Shown here in pieces: positions 39,155-48,804 of a DNA stretch of 64,000 nt; within the stretch, counting starts at the first letter, position 1, and every line of letters begins with the position of its first letter. The translations under genes and the position numbers were made by a program. The stretch is from Dechloromonas sp. (GTDB taxonomy: Bacteria; Pseudomonadota; Gammaproteobacteria; Burkholderiales; Rhodocyclaceae), in NCBI GenBank assembly GCA_028687035.1, contig JAQUAX010000002.1, forward strand, positions 1-64,000, given 5' to 3'. A model generated the notes under the pieces. It did not search any database. It was not told where the DNA came from and saw only the letters and a program-made list of their open reading frames with translations.

Positions 39155-40990
39155 ATGTCGCAGCAAACCGAAGACCAGGGCCTGAACCTGCCCAACCCGG
39201 CCGAAATGGCCAAGACCTATGCCGAGGTCGCCCAGCGCGCATCCCGCGTGATCACCCATTACATGGAGAAGAAGGCCAAGGACGGCGTCGATGCACCGGC
39301 CGACGAACTCGGCGTCGCCAAGGCCTTCATGGACCTGTCGGCCCGCCTGATGGCGAATCCGTACAAGCTGGCCCAGACCCAGATGAACATGATGTGGGAC
39401 TACTTCTCGCTGTGGCAGGGTTCCATGATGAAGATGATGGGCATGCCCGGCGCCGCGCCGGTCGCCGCGCCCAAGAAGGGCGACAACCGCTTCAAGGACG
39501 AGGACTGGGAGCAGCATTTCCTGTTCGACTTCGTCAAGCAGTCCTATCTGATCGCCGCCCGCCACATCCATGACACCGTGTGCTGCACCGAGGGCCTCGA
39601 CGAAGCGACCCAGCAGAAGGTCAATTTCTTCACCCGCCAGTACATCGACGCGCTGTCGCCGTCCAACTTCGCGCTGACCAATCCGGAAGTCTTCCGCGAG
39701 ACCGTCAAGAGCCACGGCCAGAACCTGATCAAGGGCCTCAACAACCTGCTGCACGACGTCGAGGCCGGCGACGGCCAGCTGCGCATCCGGATGACCGACA
39801 CCTCGGCCTTCGAGATGGGCAAGAACGTCGCGACGACCCCGGGCAAGGTGGTTTTCCAGAACGACCTGTTCCAGCTGATCCAGTACGATCCGAAGACCCC
39901 GGACCAGTACAAGAAGCCCTTCCTGATCGTGCCGCCGTGGATCAACAAGTACTACATCCTCGACCTGCGCGAGAAGAATTCGCTGGTCAACTGGGCGACC
40001 AGCCAGGGCCACACGACCTTCATCATGTCGTGGATCAATCCGGACGAAAAGCTGGCCCAGAAGTCCTTCGAGAATTACCTGCTCGAAGGTTCGCTGGAAG
40101 CCATCAACCAGGTCTGTGCCCATACCGGCGAAGACAGCGTCAACCTGGCCGGCTACTGCCTGGGCGGCACGCTGACCATGACCACGCTGGCCTACATGGC
40201 CGCCAAGAAGGACAAGCGCGCCAATTCCGCGACCTTCTTCACGACCATGCTCGACTTCTCCGAGCCGGGCGAACTGGGTGTCTTCCTCGACGAGGGCGCC
40301 GTGGCCGGCCTCGAGAAGAAGATGGCCGAGCGCGGCTTCCTCGAAGGCTCGGAAATGGCCGGCACCTTCAACATGCTGCGCGCCAACGACCTGATCTGGT
40401 CCTTCGTGGTCAATAACTACCTGCTCGGCAAGGATCCGTTCCCGTTCGACCTGCTGTACTGGAACTCCGACTCGACCCGGATGCCGGCCGCGATGCACAG
40501 CTTCTACCTGCGCAACATGTACCTCGGCAACAAGCTGAAGGATCCGGGCGGCATCACGCTGGGCGGCGTCAAGATCGACATCTCGAAGGTCAAGACCCCG
40601 TGCTACTTCATCTCGACGATCGAGGACCACATCGCGCCGTGGAAGAGCACCTACATGGGCGCCCGCCTGCCGTCCGGCCCGACCAAGTTCGTTCTGGGCG
40701 GTTCCGGCCATATCGCCGGCATCGTCAATCCGCCGGCCGCCAACAAGTACGGCTACTGGACCAACGACGCGACCGACGGCAACCTGCCGGAGAGCCCGGA
40801 CGACTTCCTGGCCGGTGCGACGCAGAACGCGGGCTCGTGGTGGACCCACTGGCATCAGTGGGTGACCAGCCTGCCCGGCGGTTCCGCCAAGGTGCCGGCG
40901 CGTCAGCCGGAAGCCGGCGCGCTGAAGGTCATCGAGGCCGCCCCGGGCAGCTACGTGAAGTTCCGCCTGGACGCCCAGAAGAAGGATTGA
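39155..40990 (+). CDS. phaC: Class I poly(R)-hydroxyalkanoate synthase
   Basis: 611 residues. The lipase-like box GYCLGG holds the nucleophile Cys (about 335), EDHIAPW the Asp (about 491) and GGSGHIAGIVNPP the His (about 519). The N-terminal region (about 1-190) and the length are typical of class I enzymes, which polymerise short-chain 3-hydroxyacyl-CoA into storage granules. ATG 39155 is preceded by GAGGGAG; a TTG two codons earlier is less likely. No phaA, phaB or phasin gene lies in the window. A strong terminator follows. Confidence 0.95.
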   Translation: MSQQTEDQGLNLPNPAEMAKTYAEVAQRASRVITHYMEKKAKDGVDAPADELGVAKAFMDLSARLMANPYKLAQTQMNMMWDYFSLWQGSMMKMMGMPGAAPVAAPKKGDNRFKDEDWEQHFLFDFVKQSYLIAARHIHDTVCCTEGLDEATQQKVNFFTRQYIDALSPSNFALTNPEVFRETVKSHGQNLIKGLNNLLHDVEAGDGQLRIRMTDTSAFEMGKNVATTPGKVVFQNDLFQLIQYDPKTPDQYKKPFLIVPPWINKYYILDLREKNSLVNWATSQGHTTFIMSWINPDEKLAQKSFENYLLEGSLEAINQVCAHTGEDSVNLAGYCLGGTLTMTTLAYMAAKKDKRANSATFFTTMLDFSEPGELGVFLDEGAVAGLEKKMAERGFLEGSEMAGTFNMLRANDLIWSFVVNNYLLGKDPFPFDLLYWNSDSTRMPAAMHSFYLRNMYLGNKLKDPGGITLGGVKIDISKVKTPCYFISTIEDHIAPWKSTYMGARLPSGPTKFVLGGSGHIAGIVNPPAANKYGYWTNDATDGNLPESPDDFLAGATQNAGSWWTHWHQWVTSLPGGSAKVPARQPEAGALKVIEAAPGSYVKFRLDAQKKD

Positions 40991-41012
40991 TTCCGCTGCG
41001 GCGGTGATTCTG

Positions 41013-41042
41013 ACGGGAGGCTGCGGCCTCCCGTTTTCTTTT
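41013..41042 (+). terminator. Intrinsic terminator after phaC
   Basis: Nine-base stem ACGGGAGGC / GCCTCCCGT with a TGCG loop (41013-41034) followed by TTTCTTTT. A textbook rho-independent terminator 22 bases after the phaC stop. Confidence 0.9.
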
Positions 41043-41101
41043 GTGCGAACCGCTGCACCCTTCCGCCTGTCTCAGGAGAACAGACAGAAAGGAGGCCTGC
41101 C

Positions 41102-41380
41102 ATGTTCGACTCCCCGGTCGTCTCCGTCCATATTCCGCCGCCCCTGCGCATGCTGGCCGGCGGCCATGCCGAAATCACCGCCAGCGGCGATACCGTCGGT
41201 GAAATCCTCGATGCGGTCGCCAACGAGTATCCGGCCTTCCGCCCCGTGCTGCGCGCTGCCGACGGCAGCCTGGCGCCGGGCCTGGCCGTCTATCTCGGCG
41301 GGCGCAGCGTCCGCGACCTGCAGGGGCTGACCACGCCGGTCGAACTCGAGGAAGTGCTCAGCATCGTCCAGACCGCCTGA
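41102..41380 (+). CDS. MoaD/ThiS-like ubiquitin-fold protein without the terminal Gly-Gly
   Basis: 92 residues with a beta-grasp pattern (VSVHIPPPLRMLAGGHAEITA, TVGEILDAVANEYPAFRPVL, VYLGGRSVRDLQGL). True sulfur carriers end in Gly-Gly, which is adenylated and thiolated, but this one ends LSIVQTA. It therefore cannot act as a standard carrier unless its tail is processed. A ribosome site (AAAGGAGG) precedes ATG 41102. Convergent with ubiT, ten bases apart. Confidence 0.75.
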   Translation: MFDSPVVSVHIPPPLRMLAGGHAEITASGDTVGEILDAVANEYPAFRPVLRAADGSLAPGLAVYLGGRSVRDLQGLTTPVELEEVLSIVQTA

Positions 41381-41390
41381 GCGGCCGGGG

Positions 41391-41840
41391 TCAGTGGCCG
41401 CGCAACGGGAGCCGGAGCTGCGGCCATTCGACCGCGTCGAGCATGTTCTTGACGATCAGGCCGAGTTCGGTGTCGCCGGTGATTTCCAGTTCGCGGCTGA
41501 AGAACAGCGTGTCCGGGTCTTCCTGGCGGGCCAGCAGTTGCAGGTAGGCCGACAGGTTGGCCGCGAAGGCCAGGTCCGGTTCGCGCTGCGGCCGGAAAAC
41601 CGGCCGGAACAGGCCGCCCCGGTACGTGAAGCTGGCCTCGCCGCCGGTGTCATGGACGCGCACGCGGAACAGCTTGTCGTCGAGGGCCGCGAGATCGCCT
41701 TCCGGCAGCAGGCCCATCTTCAGCGCGGCATTCAGGCCCAGCGTCAGCGTGACCGCGTGCGGCCATTGCGGCAGTTTCTGGCCGAGCGCGGCGACGAAGC
41801 CGGGCAGGCGGAACTTGGGGATCGTGAAATTCGAGGTCAT
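41391..41840 (-). CDS. ubiT: UbiT, SCP2-domain accessory factor of anaerobic ubiquinone synthesis
   Basis: 149 residues forming a single SCP2 sterol-binding-like domain: WPHAVTLTLGLNAALKMGLLPEGDL, then GLFRPVFRPQREPDLAF and FSRELEITGDTELGLIVKNML. UbiT binds isoprenoid quinone precursors and is needed with UbiU/UbiV for ubiquinone synthesis without oxygen. It is the last of the three genes in this run, two bases after ubiV. Confidence 0.88.
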   Translation of the reverse strand: MTSNFTIPKFRLPGFVAALGQKLPQWPHAVTLTLGLNAALKMGLLPEGDLAALDDKLFRVRVHDTGGEASFTYRGGLFRPVFRPQREPDLAFAANLSAYLQLLARQEDPDTLFFSRELEITGDTELGLIVKNMLDAVEWPQLRLPLRGH

Positions 41841-41842
41841 GG

Positions 41843-42745
41843 TCAGGCTCCCAGTCGGGCAAGGGCTTCGCTGTGGTGGCGGCCGATGCCGGCGTCGCCG
41901 AACCAGTAGCCATCGACCAGTCCGCTCGGATTCCAGGCCGAACTGTCGACCTCGACCGGCTGGCCGCGACGCGCCGCATCGAAGGCGGCGACGATTTCAT
42001 CCAGATGGGTTTGCTGCGGGCTGATGCGCACCGCGTCGATGCCCATCGCCAGCATGTCCGGAATCTCGTGCAGCAGGTTGTAGCTCTGCGCCGACATCGT
42101 CTGGATGCCGTTGATGCACAGGAAATCCTGGCCTTCGCGCGTCGCCAGCGTCAGGCCTTCGGCGTGGTCGAGGCACTTGAACTGGCAGTCGTCCTTGTTC
42201 AGGTCGTAGTGGCGGGCGGTGAAGCAGCGCGCCGAGAAGGCCAGCGGAATCTTGCCGAAGACGAAGACCTCGGTCTCGACGCCTTCCGGCCGGCTGTTGT
42301 GCAGCGTCTCGACCAGCGTGCGCGGCGCTTCCAGCGGCGGCACCCAGCGCTTCATGCCGTAGCGGGCGAAGCTGGCCAGCGTCGCCTCGTTGTAGATGTT
42401 CAGGTGCGGACCGGCGACGAAATCGCGCCAGGCGACCAGGTTGACCGCGCCGAGGTCGTTGGCCTCGACCTTGCAGCCGGCCTCGTCGATCAGCCGGCGC
42501 AGCGCCTTCAGATCGCTCTCCGATTCGAGCAGGGCCTGCGCCGAGACGACGACTTCCTTGCCGGCATCGCTCAGGTCGCGGGCCAGGCCGATCCAGTCGG
42601 CGGTGCGCAGCTGCTGGCGGCGCGAACAGACGACCTCGCCGAGGTAGACGGTGTCGAGCGCCGGGTTGTCCGCGGTCGCGGCGTAGAAGTCCATGACTTC
42701 GGCCTTGGGCCAGAAGAAGAGCAGGGGGCCGAGGGCGAGTTTCAT
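41843..42745 (-). CDS. ubiV: UbiV, O2-independent ubiquinone hydroxylation (U32 family)
   Basis: 300 residues of the U32 peptidase-like family. Four cysteines (one in [11 protein letters not shown]; three in [20 protein letters not shown]) fit the [4Fe-4S] ligands reported for UbiV. With UbiU it forms a complex that uses prephenate as oxygen donor to hydroxylate the quinone ring under anoxia. It overlaps nothing but follows ubiU by 13 bases. Fits a facultatively anaerobic life style. Confidence 0.92.
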   Translation of the reverse strand: MKLALGPLLFFWPKAEVMDFYAATADNPALDTVYLGEVVCSRRQQLRTADWIGLARDLSDAGKEVVVSAQALLESESDLKALRRLIDEAGCKVEANDLGAVNLVAWRDFVAGPHLNIYNEATLASFARYGMKRWVPPLEAPRTLVETLHNSRPEGVETEVFVFGKIPLAFSARCFTARHYDLNKDDCQFKCLDHAEGLTLATREGQDFLCINGIQTMSAQSYNLLHEIPDMLAMGIDAVRISPQQTHLDEIVAAFDAARRGQPVEVDSSAWNPSGLVDGYWFGDAGIGRHHSEALARLGA

Positions 42746-42758
42746 GCGGGGATTCCTT

Positions 42759-43766
42759 TCAGCGCCACGGCCGGTTGTAGGCGCCGAGCGTCGCCTGGCT
42801 GCCTTCCGAGACCTTGGCCAGTTCGGCCTGCCAGGCCGGCTTGACGTGGTAGCGTTCGCCGCCGGCGGCCAGCGAATCGAGCGCGGCGCGCAATGTGCGG
42901 GTGACCTGCGTGACGTAGGCCGGGCTGCGCTGGCGTCCTTCGACCTTGATCGCGCTGACGCCGATCTTGACGATGTCGGGCAGGATGGACAGCACGTTCA
43001 GGCTGGTCGGCTCCTCCAGTGCGTAATAGGTCTCGCCCTGGACCTCGAAACGGCCCTTGCACAGCGTCGGGTAGCCGGCCGGCTCGTCGTCGCCGAAGCG
43101 GTCGATGAGCACGCCGTTGAGACGGGTTTCCATGGCGCCGGGCTTCTTGTCCCACTTGACGTACTTGGCCGGCGAGCAGGCGCCGACGGTGTTCGGCGAT
43201 TCGCCGCAGGCGTAGGAGGACAGCCAGCAGCGTCCCTCGTTCATCACGCACAGGCTGCCGAAGCCGAAGACCTCGATCTCGACCGTGGTGTTGCGGATCA
43301 CGTTCTCGACCTGGGCCAGCGTCAGCACGCGCGGCAGCACCGCGCGGCGGATGCCGAATTCGCGCTGGCAGAAATTGATTGCCTCGTAGCTGGTCGCCGA
43401 GCCCTGGACCGACAGGTGCAGGCGCTGCTGCGGGTGGCGGTTGCGGGCGTAGTCGAGCAGGCCGACGTCGGCCAGGATGATCGCATCGACGCCCTGGTCG
43501 ACCGCGGCATCGACGGCGCGCTGCCAGTCGGCGACGCGTCCGGCCTGCGGGAAGGTGTTGATCGCCAGCAGCACCTCGCGGCCCTTCGCGTGGGCGTAGC
43601 GGATGCCGTCGGCCATCGTCTTCGGATCGAAGTTCAGGCCGGCGAAATTGCGGGCGTTGGTGTCGTTCTTGTAGCCGAGATAGACGGCGTCGGCGCCGTT
43701 GTCGACGGCGGCCTTGAGTGCGGGCAGGCTGCCGGCGGGACAGACGAGATCGGGCAGGGCGGGCAT
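42759..43766 (-). CDS. ubiU: UbiU, O2-independent ubiquinone hydroxylation (U32 family)
   Basis: 335 residues of the U32 family: [20 protein letters not shown] at the start, [16 protein letters not shown], and [20 protein letters not shown] with GACSP and LCKGRF providing the four Fe-S cysteines. Partner of UbiV. ATG 43766 gives the family start and length; a longer frame exists upstream but runs into the divergent response regulator gene. First gene of ubiU-ubiV-ubiT. Confidence 0.93.
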   Translation of the reverse strand: MPALPDLVCPAGSLPALKAAVDNGADAVYLGYKNDTNARNFAGLNFDPKTMADGIRYAHAKGREVLLAINTFPQAGRVADWQRAVDAAVDQGVDAIILADVGLLDYARNRHPQQRLHLSVQGSATSYEAINFCQREFGIRRAVLPRVLTLAQVENVIRNTTVEIEVFGFGSLCVMNEGRCWLSSYACGESPNTVGACSPAKYVKWDKKPGAMETRLNGVLIDRFGDDEPAGYPTLCKGRFEVQGETYYALEEPTSLNVLSILPDIVKIGVSAIKVEGRQRSPAYVTQVTRTLRAALDSLAAGGERYHVKPAWQAELAKVSEGSQATLGAYNRPWR

Positions 43767-43902
43767 CGGCAACTTCCGGAAAGCAACCGGCGGAGTATAG
43801 CCATCCGCGGCCGTGGGCCATTGATCCTGGTCAAAGTGTCCGGTCGTGCTACGATCCGGGCTGCAGCGGCGAACGGGCCGGCAGGTCGAAGAGGAGCGGG
43901 GG

Positions 43903-44793
43903 ATGGACAAGGAGCGGGTACTGGTCGTCGACGATGAACAGATGAACCTGTTTCTGATCGAGGAGTACCTGGACCAGGAACGGCTGGCGCTGGAGACCCA
44001 CAGCGATCCGCTGCAGGCGTGGAGTTGCCTGCAGTCGCCGGACAGCGACTTCGCGCTGGTCGTCCTCGATCGCATGATGCCCGGCCTCGACGGCATGGAG
44101 TTCCTGCGCCGGATGAAGAGCGAGGCGCGTTTCGCCGACATTCCGGTGATCATGCAGACGGCCGCGTCGTCGCCCGAGCAGGTGCGCGAAGGCTTGACCG
44201 CCGGCGCCTACTATTACCTGACCAAGCCCTACGCGCCGGAAGCGCTGATTTCCATCGTCCGCGCCGCGCTCGAGGACCGCCGCTCGCGCAGCCAGTTGCG
44301 CAGCCGGGCCGCGCGGCTCGAGGAGGCGCAGCGCCTGATCGCCAGCGTCGAATACCGCTTCGTCACGCTGGAGGACGTCGCGACGCTGGTTCCCGTGCTG
44401 GCCGGCTTGTGCCCGCAGCCCGATGTCGTCGCGCCGGGCCTGTCCGACCTGATGGTCAATGCCGTCGAACACGGCAACCTCGGCGTCAGCTACCAGGAAA
44501 AATCGCTGCTCAAGTGGGATGGCGACTGGGAAGCCGAGATCGGCCGGCGCCTGGCGCTGCCGCTGTTCCAGGGGCGTTACGCGACGGTGCGGGCCGAACG
44601 CCTGGCCGACCGGGTGTCGTTCACGATCACCGACCAGGGCGAAGGCTTCGACTGGCGGCGCTTCCTGAATTTCGATCCGGAACGGGCCTTCGACCCCAAC
44701 GGCCGCGGCATCGCGATGGCCCGGATGATGAGCTTCGCCGAGGTCGAATACCAGGGCAAGGGCAACGTCGTCGTCGCGACGGTGCGTTTCTAG
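43903..44793 (+). CDS. Response regulator with C-terminal RsbW-like ATPase domain
   Basis: 296 residues. Receiver domain (about 5-122): acidic pocket DDE, phospho-acceptor VLDRMMPGLDG, and a C-terminal Lys in LTKPYAPE. A short coiled coil follows, then a HATPase_c-like domain (about 165-295) with LMVNAVEHGNLGV (N-box) and DQGEGFDW, GRGIAMARMM (G-boxes). Such proteins resemble serine kinases/anti-sigma factors switched by phosphorylation. No partner anti-anti-sigma gene is adjacent. ATG 43903 has AGGAG six bases upstream. Confidence 0.85.
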   Translation: MDKERVLVVDDEQMNLFLIEEYLDQERLALETHSDPLQAWSCLQSPDSDFALVVLDRMMPGLDGMEFLRRMKSEARFADIPVIMQTAASSPEQVREGLTAGAYYYLTKPYAPEALISIVRAALEDRRSRSQLRSRAARLEEAQRLIASVEYRFVTLEDVATLVPVLAGLCPQPDVVAPGLSDLMVNAVEHGNLGVSYQEKSLLKWDGDWEAEIGRRLALPLFQGRYATVRAERLADRVSFTITDQGEGFDWRRFLNFDPERAFDPNGRGIAMARMMSFAEVEYQGKGNVVVATVRF

Positions 44794-45779
44794 CGGATCA
44801 CGACGGTCGGCTTGTAGCCCAGCGCCGCCCGGATGCGCTCGGCGACCCGGTCGGCGTCGCCGCGGCTGGCGTAGGGGCCCAGATGCAGCCGGTGCATGCC
44901 GCCGCCGGCCTGGATGCGCATCGCTTCGCCCAGCCAGTCGAGTTCACGGGTCAGGTGGCTCCTGAGGCTTTCGGCATTGTCGGCATTGGCGAAGGCGCCG
45001 AGCTGCAGATAGACGCCACGCGGCGCCTCGCCGCCGACGCCCGCGGTCGACGCGCTCTGCTCGGCCTTTTCCTCGTCGGCCATGCGCCGGGCGAGTTCGG
45101 CGATCTCGTCGCGCTCGGCCGGGCGGGGCGGCATCACCTGGGCGTAGGCGGTGGCGCCCGGTCCGCCCGGGACGATGGCCTCGACCTCGACCTGGCCGCT
45201 GCCGCCGTTGATCAGGCCGAGCTTGTAGGCGGCCGTGTAGGACAGGTCGATGACGCGGTCGGCGTGGAAAGGTCCGCGGTCGGTGACGCGGACGACGACC
45301 GAGCGGCCGCTCTGCACGCTGGTCACCCGGACGTAGGAGGGCAGCGCCAGCGTCGGATGCGCGGCGGTCATCGCGAACATGTCGTAGGGTTCGCCGATCG
45401 AGGTTTTCTGGCCGTGGAATTTCTTGCCGTACCAGCTGGCGATGCCGCGGGTCCGGTAGGGCTGGACCGTCGTGTTGGGCACGTATTCCTTGCCGAGCAC
45501 GACGTAGGGCTTCAGCGCCGGCCGGTGCAGCGGTTCCCATTTCGGTTCGGCGTCCGGCACGTCGTCGAGGCCGTCCGGGATTTCGTCGGCCGGGCCGTCG
45601 TCCTTGTAGAAGCCGCCGCCCCGCTTGAGCACCGCGGTCGGCTTGCGGGTCGGCGTCGGCATCCGGGAAACCGGGCGTTTTTCGCCGTCGACCGCGGCCG
45701 GCTCGCCGACCGGGGCGGAAGTCGTTCCGCAGCCGGTCAGCCAGACGGCGAGCAGCGCGCAGGCGGCGGGGCGGATCAT
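44790..45779 (-). CDS. rlpA: RlpA septal-ring lytic transglycosylase lipoprotein
   Basis: 329 residues. Signal peptide with lipobox LTGC (Cys about 17). Central double-psi beta-barrel with RTRGIASWYGKKFHGQKTS and VVVRVTDRGPFHADRVIDLS (catalytic Asp and neighbours), and a C-terminal SPOR domain (GVYLQLGAFANADNAESL to the end) that binds denuded glycan. RlpA cleaves septal peptidoglycan lacking stem peptides. It overlaps rodA by four bases and closes the rod-shape operon. Confidence 0.93.
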   Translation of the reverse strand: MIRPAACALLAVWLTGCGTTSAPVGEPAAVDGEKRPVSRMPTPTRKPTAVLKRGGGFYKDDGPADEIPDGLDDVPDAEPKWEPLHRPALKPYVVLGKEYVPNTTVQPYRTRGIASWYGKKFHGQKTSIGEPYDMFAMTAAHPTLALPSYVRVTSVQSGRSVVVRVTDRGPFHADRVIDLSYTAAYKLGLINGGSGQVEVEAIVPGGPGATAYAQVMPPRPAERDEIAELARRMADEEKAEQSASTAGVGGEAPRGVYLQLGAFANADNAESLRSHLTRELDWLGEAMRIQAGGGMHRLHLGPYASRGDADRVAERIRAALGYKPTVVIR

Positions 45780-46888
45780 TTCTTGACCAGCATCCGGTGG
45801 GTCTGGATCGACATCAGGATGCCGATGCCCAGGAACAGCGTGACCAGCGCGGTGCCGCCGTAGCTCATGAAGGGCAGCGGGACGCCGACTACGGGCAGGA
45901 TGCCGCTGACCATGCCCATGTTGATGAACGCGTACGTGAAGAAGCCGAGCGTGATGGCGCCGGCCAGCAGCCGCGAGAACAGCGTCGGCGCCGCCGACGC
46001 GATCATCAGCCCGCGCCCGATCAGCAGCGTGTAGAGCAGGAGCAGCACTGCGTTGCCGAGCAGGCCCCACTCCTCCGAGTAGACCGCGAAAATGAAGTCG
46101 GTGTGCTTTTCCGGGATGAATTCGAGGTGGGTCTGCGTGCCGTTCAGGTAGCCCTTGCCGACCGGGCCGCCGGAGCCGATCGCGATCGTCGACTGGATGA
46201 TGTGGTAACCGGAGCCCAGCGGGTCGGTCGTCGGGTCGATCAGCGTCATGATGCGGCGCCGCTGGTAGTCGTGCAGCACGTTCCAGATGAACGGGGCGGC
46301 GGCCGCGGCGGCGGCGATCAGTCCGCCGATGATCTTCCAGGGCAGTCCGGCGAAGAAGATCACGTAGAAGCCGACCGAGCCGATCAGCAGCGCGGTACCG
46401 AGGTCCGGCTGCTTGGCGACCAGTGCGAAGGGCACCAGCAGCAGCAAGGTCGCACCGGCGTAGTGCTTCAGGCGCAGCGTCGCCTCGTATTTCTGGAAAT
46501 ACCAGGCCAGCATCAGCGGCATCGCGATCTTCATGATTTCGGAGGGCTGGATGCGCGTGAAGCCGAGCGACAGCCAGCGCCGGGCGCCGTTGACGGTGAT
46601 CCCGAACAGGAAGACCGCGAGCAGCAGCACGACGCCCAGTACGTACAGCGGAATCGCGAAACCCATCAGCTTCTGCGGCGGCAGCCGGGCGACCAGCCAC
46701 ATGACAACGACCGCGATGCCCATGTTGCCGGCCTGCGACAGCATCCGGTGCGTACTGTCGTAGGTCGCCGAATTCACCGTGGCCAGGCCGATCGTCATGA
46801 TCGCCAGCGTGATGATGAACAGCGGGAAATCGATGTGGGCGATGGCCTGGTGCCACCAGCGGCGCAATGTGGTCGGCAGGTCGATCAT
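45776..46888 (-). CDS. rodA: Rod-shape peptidoglycan glycosyltransferase RodA
   Basis: 370 residues, SEDS family, about ten membrane segments. GYLNGTQTHLEFIPEKHTDFIFA contains the conserved periplasmic loop around the catalytic Asp region, and VGVPLPFMSYGGTAL is the SEDS signature near the end. RodA polymerises lipid II during elongation with PBP2, whose gene overlaps by four bases just upstream. Confidence 0.96.
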   Translation of the reverse strand: MIDLPTTLRRWWHQAIAHIDFPLFIITLAIMTIGLATVNSATYDSTHRMLSQAGNMGIAVVVMWLVARLPPQKLMGFAIPLYVLGVVLLLAVFLFGITVNGARRWLSLGFTRIQPSEIMKIAMPLMLAWYFQKYEATLRLKHYAGATLLLLVPFALVAKQPDLGTALLIGSVGFYVIFFAGLPWKIIGGLIAAAAAAAPFIWNVLHDYQRRRIMTLIDPTTDPLGSGYHIIQSTIAIGSGGPVGKGYLNGTQTHLEFIPEKHTDFIFAVYSEEWGLLGNAVLLLLYTLLIGRGLMIASAAPTLFSRLLAGAITLGFFTYAFINMGMVSGILPVVGVPLPFMSYGGTALVTLFLGIGILMSIQTHRMLVKK

Positions 46889-48804
46889 TCTTCGTTATCG
46901 TCCTCGACGGCGTCGGCATCCTCGGCGGCGGCGCCGCCCGGCAGCTTGCCGAGCAGGTAATAGTCCATGACCATGCGGGCGATCGGCGCGGCCGACTGGG
47001 CCCCGAAACCACCGTTCTCGACCAGTACGGCGAGCGCGATCTTCGGGGCCTCGACCGGCGCGTAGGCGATGAACAGCGCGTGGTCGCGCAGATGCTTGCG
47101 TACCGCCGATTCCTTGTACTGGGCGCCCTTCAGCGAAAACACCTGGGCCGTTCCGGTCTTGCCGGCAGCCTGGTACGGCGCGCCGGCGAAGGCGCGGGCG
47201 CCGGTGCCTTCCTTGTTGACGCCGAGCATCGCGCGGTGGATCACGTCCAGGTTCTGGCGCTTCCAGCCGAGGTCGCGGATCGGCTTGGGTTCGATCGGAC
47301 GCTTCTCACCGGACTTGGTATCGACGATGTGGCGGACCAGGTGCGGGCGGAACATCACGCCGTTGTTGGCCAGCGTCGCCGTTGCCTGGGCCAGCTGGAT
47401 CGGCGTGTAGGCGTTGTAGCCCTGGCCGATGCCGATCGAGACCGTTTCGCCGGCGTACCACTTCTGCTGTTCCGGGCGCTTGAAGCGCTGGCGCTTCCAT
47501 TCGGGGGACGGCAGCACGCCCTTCGACTCGCCGGAGTCGTCCTTGCCGATGTCGATGCCGGTGCGCTGGCCGAGTCCGAGCGAGCCCATGAACTTGGCGA
47601 TGTTGTCGATCCCCATGTCGTTGGCCAGCATGTAGTAGTAGGTATCGCAGGAATGGACGATGGACTTGTACATGTCGACCATGCCGTGCCCGCCCTTCTT
47701 GTCGTCGCGGAAGGTGTGGTTGCCGAAGGTGAAGTAGCCGGGGTCGGCAATCGCCTGGCCCGCCGTCCGCTTGCCCGTCTCCAGCGCGGCGAGCGCCATG
47801 AACGGCTTGAAGGTCGAGCCGGGCGGATAGGCGCCGTTGATCGTCCGGTTGATCATCGGCTTGTCCGGATGTTCGTTCAGCTCCTTCCAGTTCTCCGGCG
47901 AGATGCCGTCGATGAACAGGTTGGGATCGAAGGTCGGCGTCGAGACCAGCGCCAGGATGCCGCCGGTCGTCGGATCGATGGCGACCAGCGCCCCCTTGCG
48001 GTCGCCGAAAGCCTTTTCGGTGATTTCCTGCAGTTTGGCGTCCAGTGTCAGCTGCAGGTTGTTGCCGGGCACCGGCGGGATGCGCTTCAGGCTGCGCAGC
48101 GCCCGGCCGCCGGCGTCGATCTCGACCTGCTCGTAACCGGTTTCGCCATGCAGTTCGAATTCGTAGTGCTGCTCCAGGCCGGTCTTCCCGATGTGGTCGG
48201 TGCCCTTGTAATTGGCCTGCTGCTCGGATTCCTCGATCCACTTGAGATCGCGGTCGGTGATCCGGCCGATATAGCCGATCGCGTGCGACGCGACATGGCC
48301 GAGCGGATACTGCCGGAATAGCCGGGCCTTGATTTCGACGCCGGGAAAGCGGTAGCGCTGGGCGGCAAAGCGGGCAACCTCGCCGTCGCTCAGCCGGGTA
48401 CGGATCGGGATGGATTCGAAATTCTTCGCTTCGTCGAGCAGGCGCTTGAAGCGCTTGCGGTCCTTCGGCTGGATCTCGACCACCTCGGCTAGCGCATCGA
48501 TCGTCTCATCGAGCTTGCCGGCCTGCGACGGCGTGATTTCCAGCGTGAAGGCCGAATAATTGTGGGCCAGCACGACGCCGTTGCGGTCGGTGATCACGCC
48601 CCGGTTCGGAACGACCGGGATCAGCGCGATCCGGTTGTCCTCGGCACGGGTCCGGTAGAAGTCGTGCTGGATGACCTGCAGCCAGATGAAACGTCCGAGC
48701 AGCAGCGCGAAGGCGAGCAGCACGAACACCGCGGCGAAGCCAAGGCGGAAGCGGAAGCGGTCGAGATCGGCTTCGGAATTGTGAAAATCGCCCATGCCGG
48801 ACAA
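46885..48804 (-). CDS. mrdA: Penicillin-binding protein 2
   Basis: 639 residues. One N-terminal membrane segment (about 20-42), a pedestal/dimerisation domain, and a transpeptidase domain with PGSTFKPF (SxxK, catalytic Ser), SCDTYYY (SxN-like region) and AGKTGTAQVF (KTG). It cross-links peptidoglycan during cell elongation with RodA. The length fits the family. Starts one base after the mreD stop region. Confidence 0.96.
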   Translation of the reverse strand: MSGMGDFHNSEADLDRFRFRLGFAAVFVLLAFALLLGRFIWLQVIQHDFYRTRAEDNRIALIPVVPNRGVITDRNGVVLAHNYSAFTLEITPSQAGKLDETIDALAEVVEIQPKDRKRFKRLLDEAKNFESIPIRTRLSDGEVARFAAQRYRFPGVEIKARLFRQYPLGHVASHAIGYIGRITDRDLKWIEESEQQANYKGTDHIGKTGLEQHYEFELHGETGYEQVEIDAGGRALRSLKRIPPVPGNNLQLTLDAKLQEITEKAFGDRKGALVAIDPTTGGILALVSTPTFDPNLFIDGISPENWKELNEHPDKPMINRTINGAYPPGSTFKPFMALAALETGKRTAGQAIADPGYFTFGNHTFRDDKKGGHGMVDMYKSIVHSCDTYYYMLANDMGIDNIAKFMGSLGLGQRTGIDIGKDDSGESKGVLPSPEWKRQRFKRPEQQKWYAGETVSIGIGQGYNAYTPIQLAQATATLANNGVMFRPHLVRHIVDTKSGEKRPIEPKPIRDLGWKRQNLDVIHRAMLGVNKEGTGARAFAGAPYQAAGKTGTAQVFSLKGAQYKESAVRKHLRDHALFIAYAPVEAPKIALAVLVENGGFGAQSAAPIARMVMDYYLLGKLPGGAAAEDADAVEDDNEE

